This document shows, one piece after another, positions 17,165 to 26,783 of a DNA stretch of 64,000 nt. Each line of letters starts with the position of its first letter. Position 1 is the stretch's first letter. The notes beneath the pieces were generated by a model that was not told the origin of the DNA, did no database searches, and worked only from the letters and a program-made list of their open reading frames with translations. Origin of the DNA: Anaerotruncus colihominis (GTDB taxonomy: Bacteria > Bacillota > Clostridia > Oscillospirales > Ruminococcaceae); contig NZ_VIQT01000014.1 of assembly GCF_010206195.1 (NCBI RefSeq), forward strand, positions 55,903 through 119,902, given 5' to 3'. The position numbers and the translations under genes are program-made.

Positions 17165-18427
17165 TCACTGCACCCCCTCAATATCCTGCGGCTCATCCGC
17201 AGCCTTCACCGGCTGCTCCACGCCAGGAACATCCCGGTCGATCATCGCTTTGGGCTTCACAGCCGCGCCTGCGCCGATTTTAACATTGTTTCCGACAACG
17301 GCGATTCCCCAGGCGTCACGGTCCTGCGCATTTTCCGGGCGCTGTCCGACAATCGCGTTTTCACCGATCACGCAGTTTTCAGCAATGATCGAATATTCAA
17401 CAATTGCACCCTTGCGGATCACGGTTCCGGGCATGATGATCGAATCGCGCACAACCGCGCCGGATTCGATGGTCACGCCGGCGAAGATAATTGAAAAGTC
17501 GACCTTGCCCTCAATCGCGCAGCCCTCCGTCACCATCGAATTCTGCACGACAGCTCCATCCGCGATGTAATGCGGCGGCATCACCGGGTTGCGTGAGTAA
17601 ATCTTCCAGCTTACATCATACAAATCGAGCGGAACCTTGGGGTCAAGCAGATCCATATTGGCTTCCCACAGGCTGTCGATCGTTCCGACATCCTTCCAAT
17701 AGCCCTCAAACGGGTAAGCAACCATCTTCTGGCCGTCGGCCAGCATGGCGGGCAGGATATTTTTTCCGAAGTCCTTTGACGACAGCGGATCCTTCTCGTC
17801 GTCAATCAAGTACTTGCGCATCTTGCTCCACGAGAAGATATAAATACCCATCGAGGCCAGGTTGCTCTTGGGCTTGGGCGGTTTTTCCTCAAACTCGAAA
17901 ATCGTGCCGTCCGGGTATGTGTTCATGATGCCGAAACGGGAGGCCTCCTCCATCGGCACCTGTAAAACAGCGATCGTGCAGTCCGCGTTTTTCTCCTTGT
18001 GGTAGGCAAGCATCTTTTCATAATCCATTTTATAAATATGGTCGCCCGAGAGGATCAGCACATACTCGGGATCATACCGCTCAATGAAATTAATATTCTG
18101 ATAAATCGCGTTGGCTGTTCCTGTGTACCAGTCCGAGCCGGAGCTTTTCTGATACGGCGGTAGCACAAACACGCCGCCGTTGGAGCGGTCAAGGTCCCAC
18201 GGCTGGCCGTTGCCGATATACTCATTGAGGATCAACGGCTGGTATTGCGTGAGCACGCCAACCGTGTCGATGCCTGAGTTGACACAGTTGGAGAGCGGAA
18301 AGTCGATGATCCTGTACTTGCCGCCAAATGGAACGGCCGGTTTGGCAAGGTTCTGCGTCAGCGTATAAAGCCGGCTCCCCTGGCCGCCGGCCAACAGCAT
18401 GGCGATCCATTCCTTTTTCCGAAACAT
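17165..18427 (-). CDS. glgC: Glucose-1-phosphate adenylyltransferase
   Basis: Makes ADP-glucose from glucose-1-phosphate and ATP, the committed step of glycogen synthesis. 420 residues. Catalytic N-terminal loop [34 protein letters not shown]; substrate motifs such as [15 protein letters not shown] and [14 protein letters not shown]-terminal beta helix. Second gene of the operon, 54 bases after glgB. Confidence 0.96.
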   Translation of the reverse strand: MFRKKEWIAMLLAGGQGSRLYTLTQNLAKPAVPFGGKYRIIDFPLSNCVNSGIDTVGVLTQYQPLILNEYIGNGQPWDLDRSNGGVFVLPPYQKSSGSDWYTGTANAIYQNINFIERYDPEYVLILSGDHIYKMDYEKMLAYHKEKNADCTIAVLQVPMEEASRFGIMNTYPDGTIFEFEEKPPKPKSNLASMGIYIFSWSKMRKYLIDDEKDPLSSKDFGKNILPAMLADGQKMVAYPFEGYWKDVGTIDSLWEANMDLLDPKVPLDLYDVSWKIYSRNPVMPPHYIADGAVVQNSMVTEGCAIEGKVDFSIIFAGVTIESGAVVRDSIIMPGTVIRKGAIVEYSIIAENCVIGENAIVGQRPENAQDRDAWGIAVVGNNVKIGAGAAVKPKAMIDRDVPGVEQPVKAADEPQDIEGVQ

Positions 18428-18481
18428 TGTTTAACCCCCTTGTATTCTGTCACGTCCGCACAGCCCCGCCGCGCAGACGTA

Positions 18482-20500
18482 TCAATCCGCTTTGCGCCTT
18501 GCCGCAGGTTTATTCGCCTTTTTCCTTCCGGCGGGCTTTTCAGCCTTTGTCTTTGTCTTGGCGGCAGCTTTCGTGACTGACGCCGCTTTTGCCTTGCGCG
18601 GACGCCCCTTGAGAAATACGGCCGCGAGCGGCGGAACGGTCAATTCAATCGACTGCTTCATATCATGATCCGGAATTTTTCTGACGCGGATCGCCCCCGA
18701 ATTTACCACGCCGCTTCCGCCAAAGCGCACATCATCCGTGTTGAATACCTCGTCATAAGATGTGGCGTCCGGCACGCCCACACGGTAGCGCTCGCGTGTG
18801 ACCGGCGCGAAGTTGCAGAGCACAACCATCTCCCCACCCTTTTCATCAGTGCGGCGGAACACAATGATATTGCGCGCATGATCGTCATGTGCCAGCCAAT
18901 TGAATCCATCCCACGAATCTTCTACCTGCCAGAAGGCCGGCGTGTCGAGATAAAGTTGATTGAGCGTGCGCACAAAATCCTGCATCTGGCAGTGCGCGTC
19001 ATAATCGAGCAGCATCCAATCGAGCTGCTGCTTATAATTCCATTCGATAAACTGCGCGAACTCGCAGCCCATAAACAGCAGCTTTTTGCCGGGATGCGAC
19101 ATCATATAAGCAAGGAACACACGCGCGCCTGAAAATTTCATCGCGTAATCGCCGGGCATCTTGTTGATCAGCGAGCACTTTCCATGCACGACTTCATCGT
19201 GTGAAATGGGCAGGATAAAGTTTTCACTGAACGCATAAAACAGGCTGAATGTCAGCTTGTCGTGATTATAGCTGCGGAAGATCGGATCGAGCGACGTATA
19301 CGCGATCATATCGTTCATCCAACCCATGTTCCACTTGAAATTGAAACCAAGCCCACCAACCGACGCCGGCTTTGTAACGAGCGGCCACGCAGTCGATTCC
19401 TCCGCGATCATCAGCGCATGCGGGTGCTCCGTGAGCACCGCGGTGTTCATCTTCTGCAAAAACGCGACGGCTTCCAGATTCTCGCGGCCGCCGTTGATAT
19501 TCGGCAGCCATTCCCAGTCCTCGCGCCCATAGTCAAGGTAGAGCATCGACGCGACCGCGTCGACGCGGATCCCGTCGATATGATACCGCTCAACCCAGAA
19601 CATCGCGCTCGAGGTCAGAAAACAGATCACCTCGTTGCGTCCGAAATCGAAGATACGCGTACCCCAGTGCGCGTGCTCGCGCTTATGGACATCCTGGTAT
19701 TCATAGAGGGGCTGTCCGTCAAACTCATAAAGCCCATGCGCATCCTTGGGGAAATGAGCGGGCACCCAGTCCATGATTACGCCGATGCCCGCCTGGTGGC
19801 AGCGGTCGACAAAATACATGAAGTCAAACGGCGTGCCGTACCGCGAGGTCGGAGCGAAATACCCCGTCACCTGATATCCCCAGGAGCCGTCGTATGGATA
19901 TTCCATCACCGGCATCAATTCCACATAATTATAGCCCATGTCGGTCAGATACACGACCAACTCGTCGGCTGTCTTTCGGTAATCGTATGTATTACCGTCA
20001 GGGTAACGCCGCCAGGAGCCAAGGTGCAGCTCGTAAATATTCATGGGGCTGCGGTATGGATTATGGCCCTGCCGCGACCGAAACCACGCCTCGTCATGCC
20101 ACTCATAGCCCTCAATATCAAATAATTTGGAGGCGGTTTCCGGCGCGGTCTGCGCGTGGAAAGCATAGGGGTCGGCTTTCATCAGGGAACGCCCATCCCG
20201 TGTTCGGATGCAGTACTTGTATATATCGTATTGTTTGAGCCCTTCAATTGTACACTCCCAGACAGCCTTGTCCTCCAAAAGCGTCATAGGGTTCGCATCC
20301 GGATCCCACGCGTTAAAGTCGCCCACCACAGAGACAGACGCGGCATTCGGCGCCCAGACGCGGAAGGTATATCCATCTTCCGAACCGGGGCGGCCACATT
20401 CAGGATGCGCACCAAGATATTCATACGCTTTGAAGTTTGTACCCTGGTGGAATAAATACAATGGCAAGTTTCCGGTTTTCTTTTCCTTCGGCTTTACCAT
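18482..20500 (-). CDS. glgB: 1,4-alpha-glucan branching enzyme with a Lys/Ala-rich tail
   Basis: Introduces alpha-1,6 branches in glycogen. GH13, 672 residues: N-terminal CBM48 (VWAPNAASVSVVGDFNAWD), catalytic barrel with the nucleophile Asp in DGIRVDAVASMLYLDY, the acid Glu in MIAEESTAWP and the later FILPISHDEVVHGK, then the C-terminal beta domain. The last roughly 40 residues are a basic Lys/Ala/Pro-rich extension (KAKAASVTKAAAKTKTK and on) absent from typical GlgB. First gene of the operon; a promoter lies just upstream. Confidence 0.95.
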   Translation of the reverse strand: MVKPKEKKTGNLPLYLFHQGTNFKAYEYLGAHPECGRPGSEDGYTFRVWAPNAASVSVVGDFNAWDPDANPMTLLEDKAVWECTIEGLKQYDIYKYCIRTRDGRSLMKADPYAFHAQTAPETASKLFDIEGYEWHDEAWFRSRQGHNPYRSPMNIYELHLGSWRRYPDGNTYDYRKTADELVVYLTDMGYNYVELMPVMEYPYDGSWGYQVTGYFAPTSRYGTPFDFMYFVDRCHQAGIGVIMDWVPAHFPKDAHGLYEFDGQPLYEYQDVHKREHAHWGTRIFDFGRNEVICFLTSSAMFWVERYHIDGIRVDAVASMLYLDYGREDWEWLPNINGGRENLEAVAFLQKMNTAVLTEHPHALMIAEESTAWPLVTKPASVGGLGFNFKWNMGWMNDMIAYTSLDPIFRSYNHDKLTFSLFYAFSENFILPISHDEVVHGKCSLINKMPGDYAMKFSGARVFLAYMMSHPGKKLLFMGCEFAQFIEWNYKQQLDWMLLDYDAHCQMQDFVRTLNQLYLDTPAFWQVEDSWDGFNWLAHDDHARNIIVFRRTDEKGGEMVVLCNFAPVTRERYRVGVPDATSYDEVFNTDDVRFGGSGVVNSGAIRVRKIPDHDMKQSIELTVPPLAAVFLKGRPRKAKAASVTKAAAKTKTKAEKPAGRKKANKPAARRKAD

Positions 20501-20520
20501 TGCCTCACCTCCTTTTTTAT

Positions 20521-20549
20521 ATTTTAACAGTATTTGGATTGATTTTCAA
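20521..20549 (-). promoter_or_regulatory. Promoter of the glycogen operon
   Basis: On the minus strand TTGAAA, 17-base spacer, TAAAAT, about 20 bases before the glgB start. Confidence 0.55.
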
Positions 20550-20840
20550 GTATTTATTGTGAAAATCCCAATAAAATCACTGAATAACCCGAACGTCTTT
20601 TATGCAATATATCTATTTTTTATTAATTTTCCTGTTCCTTTTGCCAAATCGAAAGAATCTGACCGGTTTTTGGCGCCGTACAAATAAATATCATATCATG
20701 GGGGGCGTGTCGAACGCAGGCCATTTTTTGTCAATATAAAGCAAAATTTTTTCGCAGAGGTGCCGCCCATACAGCAGATCCATCACATGCGGTCAGGATT
20801 TACCCGGATCGCACGGCAGCACAGGTGATTTTATACAGCA

Positions 20841-20877
20841 AAAAGCACCCTTCCCGCCAAACGGAAAGGGTGCTTTT
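20841..20877 (-). terminator. Terminator after gap
   Basis: AAAAGCACCCTT/AAGGGTGCTTTT stem with flanking T run on the minus strand, just after the gap stop codon. Confidence 0.85.
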
Positions 20878-20885
20878 AAACGGTT

Positions 20886-21929
<1,044 letters not shown>

Positions 21930-21956
21930 TTATCATAATACAAAATTGGAGAAACT

Positions 21957-21985
21957 ACAATAGGGAACTTCGAAAACCTTGTCAA
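21957..21985 (-). promoter_or_regulatory. Promoter of gap
   Basis: Minus strand TTGACA, 17-base spacer, TATTGT, about 55 bases before the start codon. Confidence 0.6.
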
Positions 21986-22062
21986 TTTTTAAACGATTTT
22001 CCTTATTTTCTGCAATCCCTCTTTTTATAAACGCGGGATTTTATGGAAAACGCCCAAACCTA

Positions 22063-22091
22063 TTGAAAATATGGTTGTTCTATACTATAAT
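22063..22091 (+). promoter_or_regulatory. Strong sigma-A promoter of the orphan kinase gene
   Basis: TTGAAA, 17-base spacer, TATAAT; expected transcription start near 22098. Confidence 0.75.
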
Positions 22092-22106
22092 TGGGAATGA
22101 AATACA

Positions 22107-22123
22107 TGTCGAATTATGTCGAA
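22107..22123 (+). promoter_or_regulatory. Tandem Spo0A-like boxes just downstream of the promoter
   Basis: TGTCGAA occurs twice (22107-22113 and 22117-22123), 10 bases apart, one helical turn, at about +10 to +26 of the predicted transcript. Tandem direct 0A boxes at such a position are typical of Spo0A-repressed promoters. This is inferred from motif match and position. Confidence 0.5.
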
Positions 22124-22163
22124 AATGGTTCTTTCTGACTTCTTAAACCAATCTACCAGATAT

Positions 22164-22194
22164 TGGCCCTGTATAATTCTTCTCCGGGGCCAAA
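22164..22194 (+). other. Leader hairpin before the orphan kinase
   Basis: TTGGCCC pairs with GGGCCAA in the 5' untranslated leader, ending about 35 bases before the start codon. No T run. Confidence 0.4.
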
Positions 22195-22230
22195 CCATAG
22201 AGAACAAATCCTCTGGAAAGAAGGTCCGCC

Positions 22231-23388
22231 ATGGCTGGGTGCGACGATTATGTTTTTTTTGACCAGTTCACCGCGCTGTGCAGAGACGCCCAATTGCCTG
22301 CCGCTCTGATCGACCGCGATTTCAATCTGATCTGGCGCAGCCATGCCGCCGCTGCCGCTCTGCCCGCTTTGCTCCTTCCTGATGGAGCGCGTGTGCTGCT
22401 CGCCGGTTACACGCCCGAATTTATCTGCGAGCAGGTTGGCCGGACCGGCTTTTTTGTAACGGCGGCGCGCGCCGACCTGCATTTGGAGCGTCCGGTGCGC
22501 GTCAGCGCTTTCCCGGACACGACGGAGCGCTTTCTCTTGACCCCAGCCGGTTACGACGCCGCCGAGCTTGGCACCGGTATGCACCCGGAAGGGATCTTGC
22601 GCACGCTTTCCTCGTTTTCAAATCAATACCGCATGCCCATGACCGTTATTTTTTCCATGCTGACCTTGCTTTCCCGCTCCTGCGGGCCGCAGGCTGCCGC
22701 TGAAGACCTGGCCCGCTGCGGCGAATATATCAACGCCATCAATCAAAGCGCTTTTCGCCTGTTGCGAAGCTGTAAATGGATTACGGAGCATATGCAGATC
22801 TCTTATGGGTTGTCGCCGAACCGTCCGAGCAGGGTCGATCTGTACGGCCATCTGCGCGAGCTGTTTACTGCAGCGGCTGCGATCATCGAGCCGTGCGGCA
22901 TCCCTGTAACCGTCCGTGTTCCCGACGGCGTTCTGCCAGCGGCGTGCGATACGGAAAAGCTCGGCCTGGTCATCGGCAACCTTTTGTCGAATGCCTGCCG
23001 TTTCACGCGCCCAGGCAACCGGATCAGCCTGCGCGTGCGGCGTCAGCAGACGGCGGTTTCCATCACCGTCTCAGACCGGGGCCTTGGCATTCCGCCCGAT
23101 ATCCAGCCGCGCGTTTTTGAAGCGTATTTTTCCTATGACCACGGCGGCACCCCGTTCGCGGGAAATGGGCTTGGCCTTACCATTGCGCGCAGCGCGGCCG
23201 CTCTTATGGGCGGCGCGCTGGTCCTTACCTCCACGCCGGGGCGCGGCACCACCGTTATCTGCACCGTCCCCATCAACGAGCCGGACGATGCTCCGCCTGC
23301 TGTTTTCAGCACCGCGGCCGACTATGTTTCCAACCGCTTTTCCCTGCTGCGCGTCGCTCTGTCGGACAGCATTGACTGCCCGCTATGA
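22231..23388 (+). CDS. Soluble orphan sensor-kinase-like protein lacking the phosphoacceptor histidine
   Basis: 385 residues with no membrane segment. An N-terminal PAS-like region (1-115) precedes a DHp-like region, and a complete HATPase_c domain covers about 225-352 (N box GLVIGNLLSNACRF, G1 DRGLGIP, G2 GNGLGLTIA). Where kinases have HELRTP, this protein reads NQYRMP (Asn131), so autophosphorylation at the usual site is impossible. Monocistronic, no response regulator nearby. The upstream 0A boxes hint at a link to sporulation control. It may act as a regulator of another kinase or on another residue. Confidence 0.8.
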   Translation: MAGCDDYVFFDQFTALCRDAQLPAALIDRDFNLIWRSHAAAAALPALLLPDGARVLLAGYTPEFICEQVGRTGFFVTAARADLHLERPVRVSAFPDTTERFLLTPAGYDAAELGTGMHPEGILRTLSSFSNQYRMPMTVIFSMLTLLSRSCGPQAAAEDLARCGEYINAINQSAFRLLRSCKWITEHMQISYGLSPNRPSRVDLYGHLRELFTAAAAIIEPCGIPVTVRVPDGVLPAACDTEKLGLVIGNLLSNACRFTRPGNRISLRVRRQQTAVSITVSDRGLGIPPDIQPRVFEAYFSYDHGGTPFAGNGLGLTIARSAAALMGGALVLTSTPGRGTTVICTVPINEPDDAPPAVFSTAADYVSNRFSLLRVALSDSIDCPL

Positions 23389-23402
23389 GCGCCGTGAAGC
23401 GC

Positions 23403-23440
23403 GCCCGTTTTCCGCTGCGCCGGGAAACGGGCCTTTTCCT
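23403..23440 (+). terminator. Terminator after the orphan kinase
   Basis: GCCCGTTTTCC / GGGAAACGGGC stem followed by CTTTTCCTTTTT. Confidence 0.75.
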
Positions 23441-23462
23441 TTTTGTCTGCCCGCTATACAAG

Positions 23463-23491
23463 TTGACATTTTGCGCCCGCCGTTGTATCAT
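23463..23491 (+). promoter_or_regulatory. Promoter of the small membrane protein gene
   Basis: TTGACA, 17-base spacer, TATCAT. Confidence 0.65.
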
Positions 23492-23562
23492 CACAGTTAT
23501 TAACGGATAACCAATGATGCCCAAACTATGGGGCTATTTTGTCATCGAAGGAGAGGACATGC

Positions 23563-23736
23563 ATGTTTGAGCTTTTAGAAGATATCATAGACCTGTTCTG
23601 GTGGATTGCGCCGTTTGTCTTTGTATTCACACTCCTGCGTGCGGTACAGGAGACAATCCGCGGCGGGGAAAAGAACATCATATACGGCGTGGCTGCGGCT
23701 GTCAGCATGATTGTCATTGTTATAGCCATTGCCTAA
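23563..23736 (+). CDS. 57-residue membrane protein of unknown function
   Basis: MFELLEDIIDLFWWIAPFVF starts a protein with two hydrophobic helices (about 11-28 and 43-57) joined by a short polar loop (RAVQETIRGGEKN). It has its own promoter 72 bases upstream and AAGGAGAG before the ATG at 23563; the frame extends a few codons further but those lack a site. Family not recognised. Confidence 0.6.
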   Translation: MFELLEDIIDLFWWIAPFVFVFTLLRAVQETIRGGEKNIIYGVAAAVSMIVIVIAIA

Positions 23737-23881
23737 GCCGCCTTTTGCAGGCCAGCGCTGCCCCATTTTGCAATTTTACCGGTAAATGTTTGCAATTTCC
23801 CTGTTCATTCCGAAGCTTTCGTGGTATACTATATTATTATATTTTACGACATCAAACGCATACAAGGAGGCTCCCTTCGAT

Positions 23882-25858
23882 ATGAATGGAACAGGAAAGA
23901 CGTTTTATATCACCACGCCGATTTACTACCCTTCCGATAAGCTGCATATCGGGCACAGCTACTGCACCGTGGCCACCGACGTTATGGCGCGCTACAAGCG
24001 GATGCAGGGGTTTGATGTCATGTTTTTGACCGGAACGGATGAGCACGGACAGAAGATCGAGCAGAAGGCGCTCGCGGCCGGCGTCACGCCACAGGCGTAC
24101 GTTGATAAAATTGTCGGCGGCATCAAGGAGCTGTGGAAGCTGCTCAACATCTCAAACGACCGGTTCGTGCGCACAACGGACGATTATCATGTCGAATCGA
24201 TCCAGAAAATCTTCAAGGACCTGTACGACAGGGGCTATATTTACAAAGGCTCCTATAAAGGCAAATACTGTACGCCGTGCGAATCGTTCTGGACAGACAG
24301 CCAGCTGGTTGACGGCAAGTGTCCCGACTGCGGGCGCGAGGTTGCCGACGCCGAGGAGGAAGCTTACTTTTTCAAGCTGTCGGCTTTCGGCGACCGCATC
24401 CTCAAGCTCTATGAGGACAACCCCCAGTTTATGGAGCCGCAGAGCCGCATGAACGAGATGGTCAACAACTTCATCAAACCGGGGCTTGAGGATCTGTGCG
24501 TGTCGCGCACCTCGTTCAAATGGGGCATTCCGGTTACTTTCGATCCCAAGCATGTCGTTTATGTCTGGGTCGACGCTCTGACAAACTACATCACCGCACT
24601 TGGCTACGGCAATGGCCGCTACCATGATTTTGAAAAGTACTGGCCTGCCGATGTGCATTTTGTCGGTAAGGAAATCATCCGGTTCCACACGATCATCTGG
24701 CCCGCCATGCTTATGGCGCTCGACCTGCCGCTTCCAAAAAAGGTATTCGGCCATGGCTGGCTGCTGCTTGAAGGCGGCAAGATGTCAAAGTCAAAGGGCA
24801 ATGTCGTCGATCCGGTCGTGCTGGTGGACCGTTACGGCGTCGACGCCATCCGCTATTTCCTGCTGCGCGAATTCCCATTCGGTTCAGACGGCCTGTTTTC
24901 AAACGAAAGCCTGATCACGCGCATCAACGCCGACCTGGCCAACGATTTGGGCAACCTTGTCTCGCGTTCCGTCGCGATGGCTGAAAAATATTTCGGAAAC
25001 GCCCTGCCCTCGGAGCGCAAGTCCGAACCGATTGACGACGAGATCATCTCGATCGCCAAATCGCTTAAAGAAACGTACGACCGCCACATGGAGTCCTACG
25101 CTTTCCAGAACGCGCTGATCGATATTTTCAAGCTGATCTCCCGCACCAATAAGTACATCGATGAAACAGCGCCCTGGGTGCTGGCCAAGGACGAAGCAAA
25201 CCGGCCGCGTCTGGCAACCGTGATTTACAATCTGCTGGAGTGCGTGCGCATCTGCGCAATTCTGCTTACGCCGTTTATGCCGGCGACCTCGCCGAAGATT
25301 TTCGCGCAGATCGGAGCGCCTGAGGCAGTGACAGCCTATGAATCCGCCGGAACCTGGGGCCTTCTGCCCGCAGACGTCCATGTGCATAAGGGGGAGGGCC
25401 TGTTCCCGCGCATCGACGTGGCCAAGGAGCTTGCCGCGCTTGAACAGGCGAAGGATGAGGCGGCCAAAGCCGCTGCGTCTGCCAAACAAGCGGCGCCGGA
25501 AAAGCGCGCCGCGCCCGAGGGCGTTGCCTCGCTGATCGCGATCGACGATTTCGCCAAGGTGCAGCTGCGCGTCGCGCAGGTCATGTCATGCGAACCAGTC
25601 AAGCGCACCGCCAAGCTGCTGCGCCTCATGCTTGATGATGGCAGCGGTACGCCGCGCCAGGTGCTTTCCGGCATTCATCCCTGGTACGAGCCTGACGCGT
25701 TGATCGGCAAAAAGCTTATCGTGGTGGCCAATCTCAAGCCCGCCAAGCTGTGCGGTGTTGAATCAAACGGTATGATTCTCGCTGCCGACGCAGGTGAAAA
25801 CGATGTCAAAGTGATCTTTGTTGATGAAAGCATCCCCTGTGGCTCTGTCGTTCGCTGA
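23882..25858 (+). CDS. metG: Methionyl-tRNA synthetase
   Basis: Charges tRNA-Met. 658 residues: class I HIGH motif in DKLHIGHSYC, zinc knuckle with CTPC and CPDCG, KMSKS in GGKMSKSKGNVV, anticodon-binding helical domain, an Ala/Lys-rich linker (about 535-560), then a C-terminal tRNA-binding domain (FAKVQLRVAQVMSCEPV to the end) as in dimeric MetRS of Bacillus type. The start at 23882 follows AAGGAGG. TatD follows in the same direction. Confidence 0.96.
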   Translation: MNGTGKTFYITTPIYYPSDKLHIGHSYCTVATDVMARYKRMQGFDVMFLTGTDEHGQKIEQKALAAGVTPQAYVDKIVGGIKELWKLLNISNDRFVRTTDDYHVESIQKIFKDLYDRGYIYKGSYKGKYCTPCESFWTDSQLVDGKCPDCGREVADAEEEAYFFKLSAFGDRILKLYEDNPQFMEPQSRMNEMVNNFIKPGLEDLCVSRTSFKWGIPVTFDPKHVVYVWVDALTNYITALGYGNGRYHDFEKYWPADVHFVGKEIIRFHTIIWPAMLMALDLPLPKKVFGHGWLLLEGGKMSKSKGNVVDPVVLVDRYGVDAIRYFLLREFPFGSDGLFSNESLITRINADLANDLGNLVSRSVAMAEKYFGNALPSERKSEPIDDEIISIAKSLKETYDRHMESYAFQNALIDIFKLISRTNKYIDETAPWVLAKDEANRPRLATVIYNLLECVRICAILLTPFMPATSPKIFAQIGAPEAVTAYESAGTWGLLPADVHVHKGEGLFPRIDVAKELAALEQAKDEAAKAAASAKQAAPEKRAAPEGVASLIAIDDFAKVQLRVAQVMSCEPVKRTAKLLRLMLDDGSGTPRQVLSGIHPWYEPDALIGKKLIVVANLKPAKLCGVESNGMILAADAGENDVKVIFVDESIPCGSVVR

Positions 25859-25913
25859 TTGGCGTTTTTTGGGGGCTTGGATGATGCCTGGCTTATCAAG
25901 CTGTTTCTGACCC

Positions 25914-25952
25914 GCGGCGCAGCCGGCAAACCTGGTTTGCCGGCTGCGCCGC
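25914..25952 (+). other. Strong hairpin between metG and tatD
   Basis: A 17-bp perfect stem GCGGCGCAGCCGGCAAA with its complement around CCTGG, no T run. It could protect the 3' end of the metG message or act as a weak terminator within a metG-tatD operon. Confidence 0.5.
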
Positions 25953-25984
25953 GGCTCTATGTCCAAGTGAAAGGGGATTGGTGC

Positions 25985-26749
25985 ATGTACCGGAATATTT
26001 TTGATACCCACGCGCATTACGACGATCATAAATTCGACGACGACCGCTGTGCGCTGCTTGACAGCCTGCCCGAGAAGGGCGTCTGCGGCGTGGTGAACGC
26101 CGCGAGCGATCTTGCATCAAGTGTAAAGGGAATTGATCTTACAGCCCGCTGGCCGTGGCTGTACTGCGCCGTGGGCGTCCATCCGCACGAGGCGGATGGC
26201 TTTCAGGCGGGCGACCTTGCAAAGCTCGCCGAATACAGCCGCCTTGAAAAGGTGGTCGCCATCGGAGAAATTGGGCTTGATTACCACTATGATTTCTCAC
26301 CGCGCGATAAACAGCGCACGGTTTTTGAAGCGCAGACGCAGCTCGCCTGCGACCTTGGGCTGCCGGTGATCATTCACGACCGCGAAGCGCACGCCGATAC
26401 CATGGAGGTTCTGCGCAAATACCGCCCCAAAGGGATCGTTCATTGTTTTTCAGGAAGCGCCGAAATGGCAATGGAAGTCGTGAAGCTCGGCATGTATGTT
26501 GCATTTGGCGGCGCGGTTACGTTTAAAAACGCACGGCGCGCCGTGCAGGCGGCGGCCGTGGTTCCAGACGACCGCCTGCTTGTTGAAACGGATTGCCCCT
26601 ATATGGCCCCGGAACCATTGCGCGGAAAGCGCTGTGACTCCTCAATGATCGCGTATGTTGCCGAGCGCCTCGCGGCAATCCGCGGTGTTGACCCACAGGC
26701 TCTGCTTGATCAAACCTGTGCCAACGCACAGGCTGTATACAATATTTGA
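25985..26749 (+). CDS. tatD: TatD-family metal-dependent hydrolase (DNase)
   Basis: 254 residues, TIM-barrel hydrolase. Metal ligands are seen in FDTHAHYDD (HxH), GEIGLDYHYD, the His of IVHCFSG, and ETDCPYMAPEPLRGKR near the end. TatD proteins act as 3'-5' exonucleases in repair. Placement directly after metG is the common arrangement in Firmicutes. ATG 25985 has AAAGGGG upstream. A radical SAM protein of the TatD-associated type is encoded at 60684. Confidence 0.92.
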   Translation: MYRNIFDTHAHYDDHKFDDDRCALLDSLPEKGVCGVVNAASDLASSVKGIDLTARWPWLYCAVGVHPHEADGFQAGDLAKLAEYSRLEKVVAIGEIGLDYHYDFSPRDKQRTVFEAQTQLACDLGLPVIIHDREAHADTMEVLRKYRPKGIVHCFSGSAEMAMEVVKLGMYVAFGGAVTFKNARRAVQAAAVVPDDRLLVETDCPYMAPEPLRGKRCDSSMIAYVAERLAAIRGVDPQALLDQTCANAQAVYNI

Positions 26750-26783
26750 TATTCCTAAAATATATTCCAGGATGTGATAAAAT

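Larger units (their letters stand above)
20501..20885. other. Gap between glgB and gap
   Basis: Contains the glgB promoter (20521-20549), an AT-rich stretch to about 20650, an isolated TGTCGAA at 20708-20714 and the gap terminator at 20841. I see no gene or riboswitch in it. Confidence 0.6.

Noticed and set aside
15988..17283. 431-codon plus-strand frame opposite glgD/glgC
   Set aside because: Antisense shadow of two conserved genes; no start signal.
23841..23881. Possible T-box leader before metG
   Set aside because: The upstream region is too short and lacks the specifier and T-box bulge sequences.
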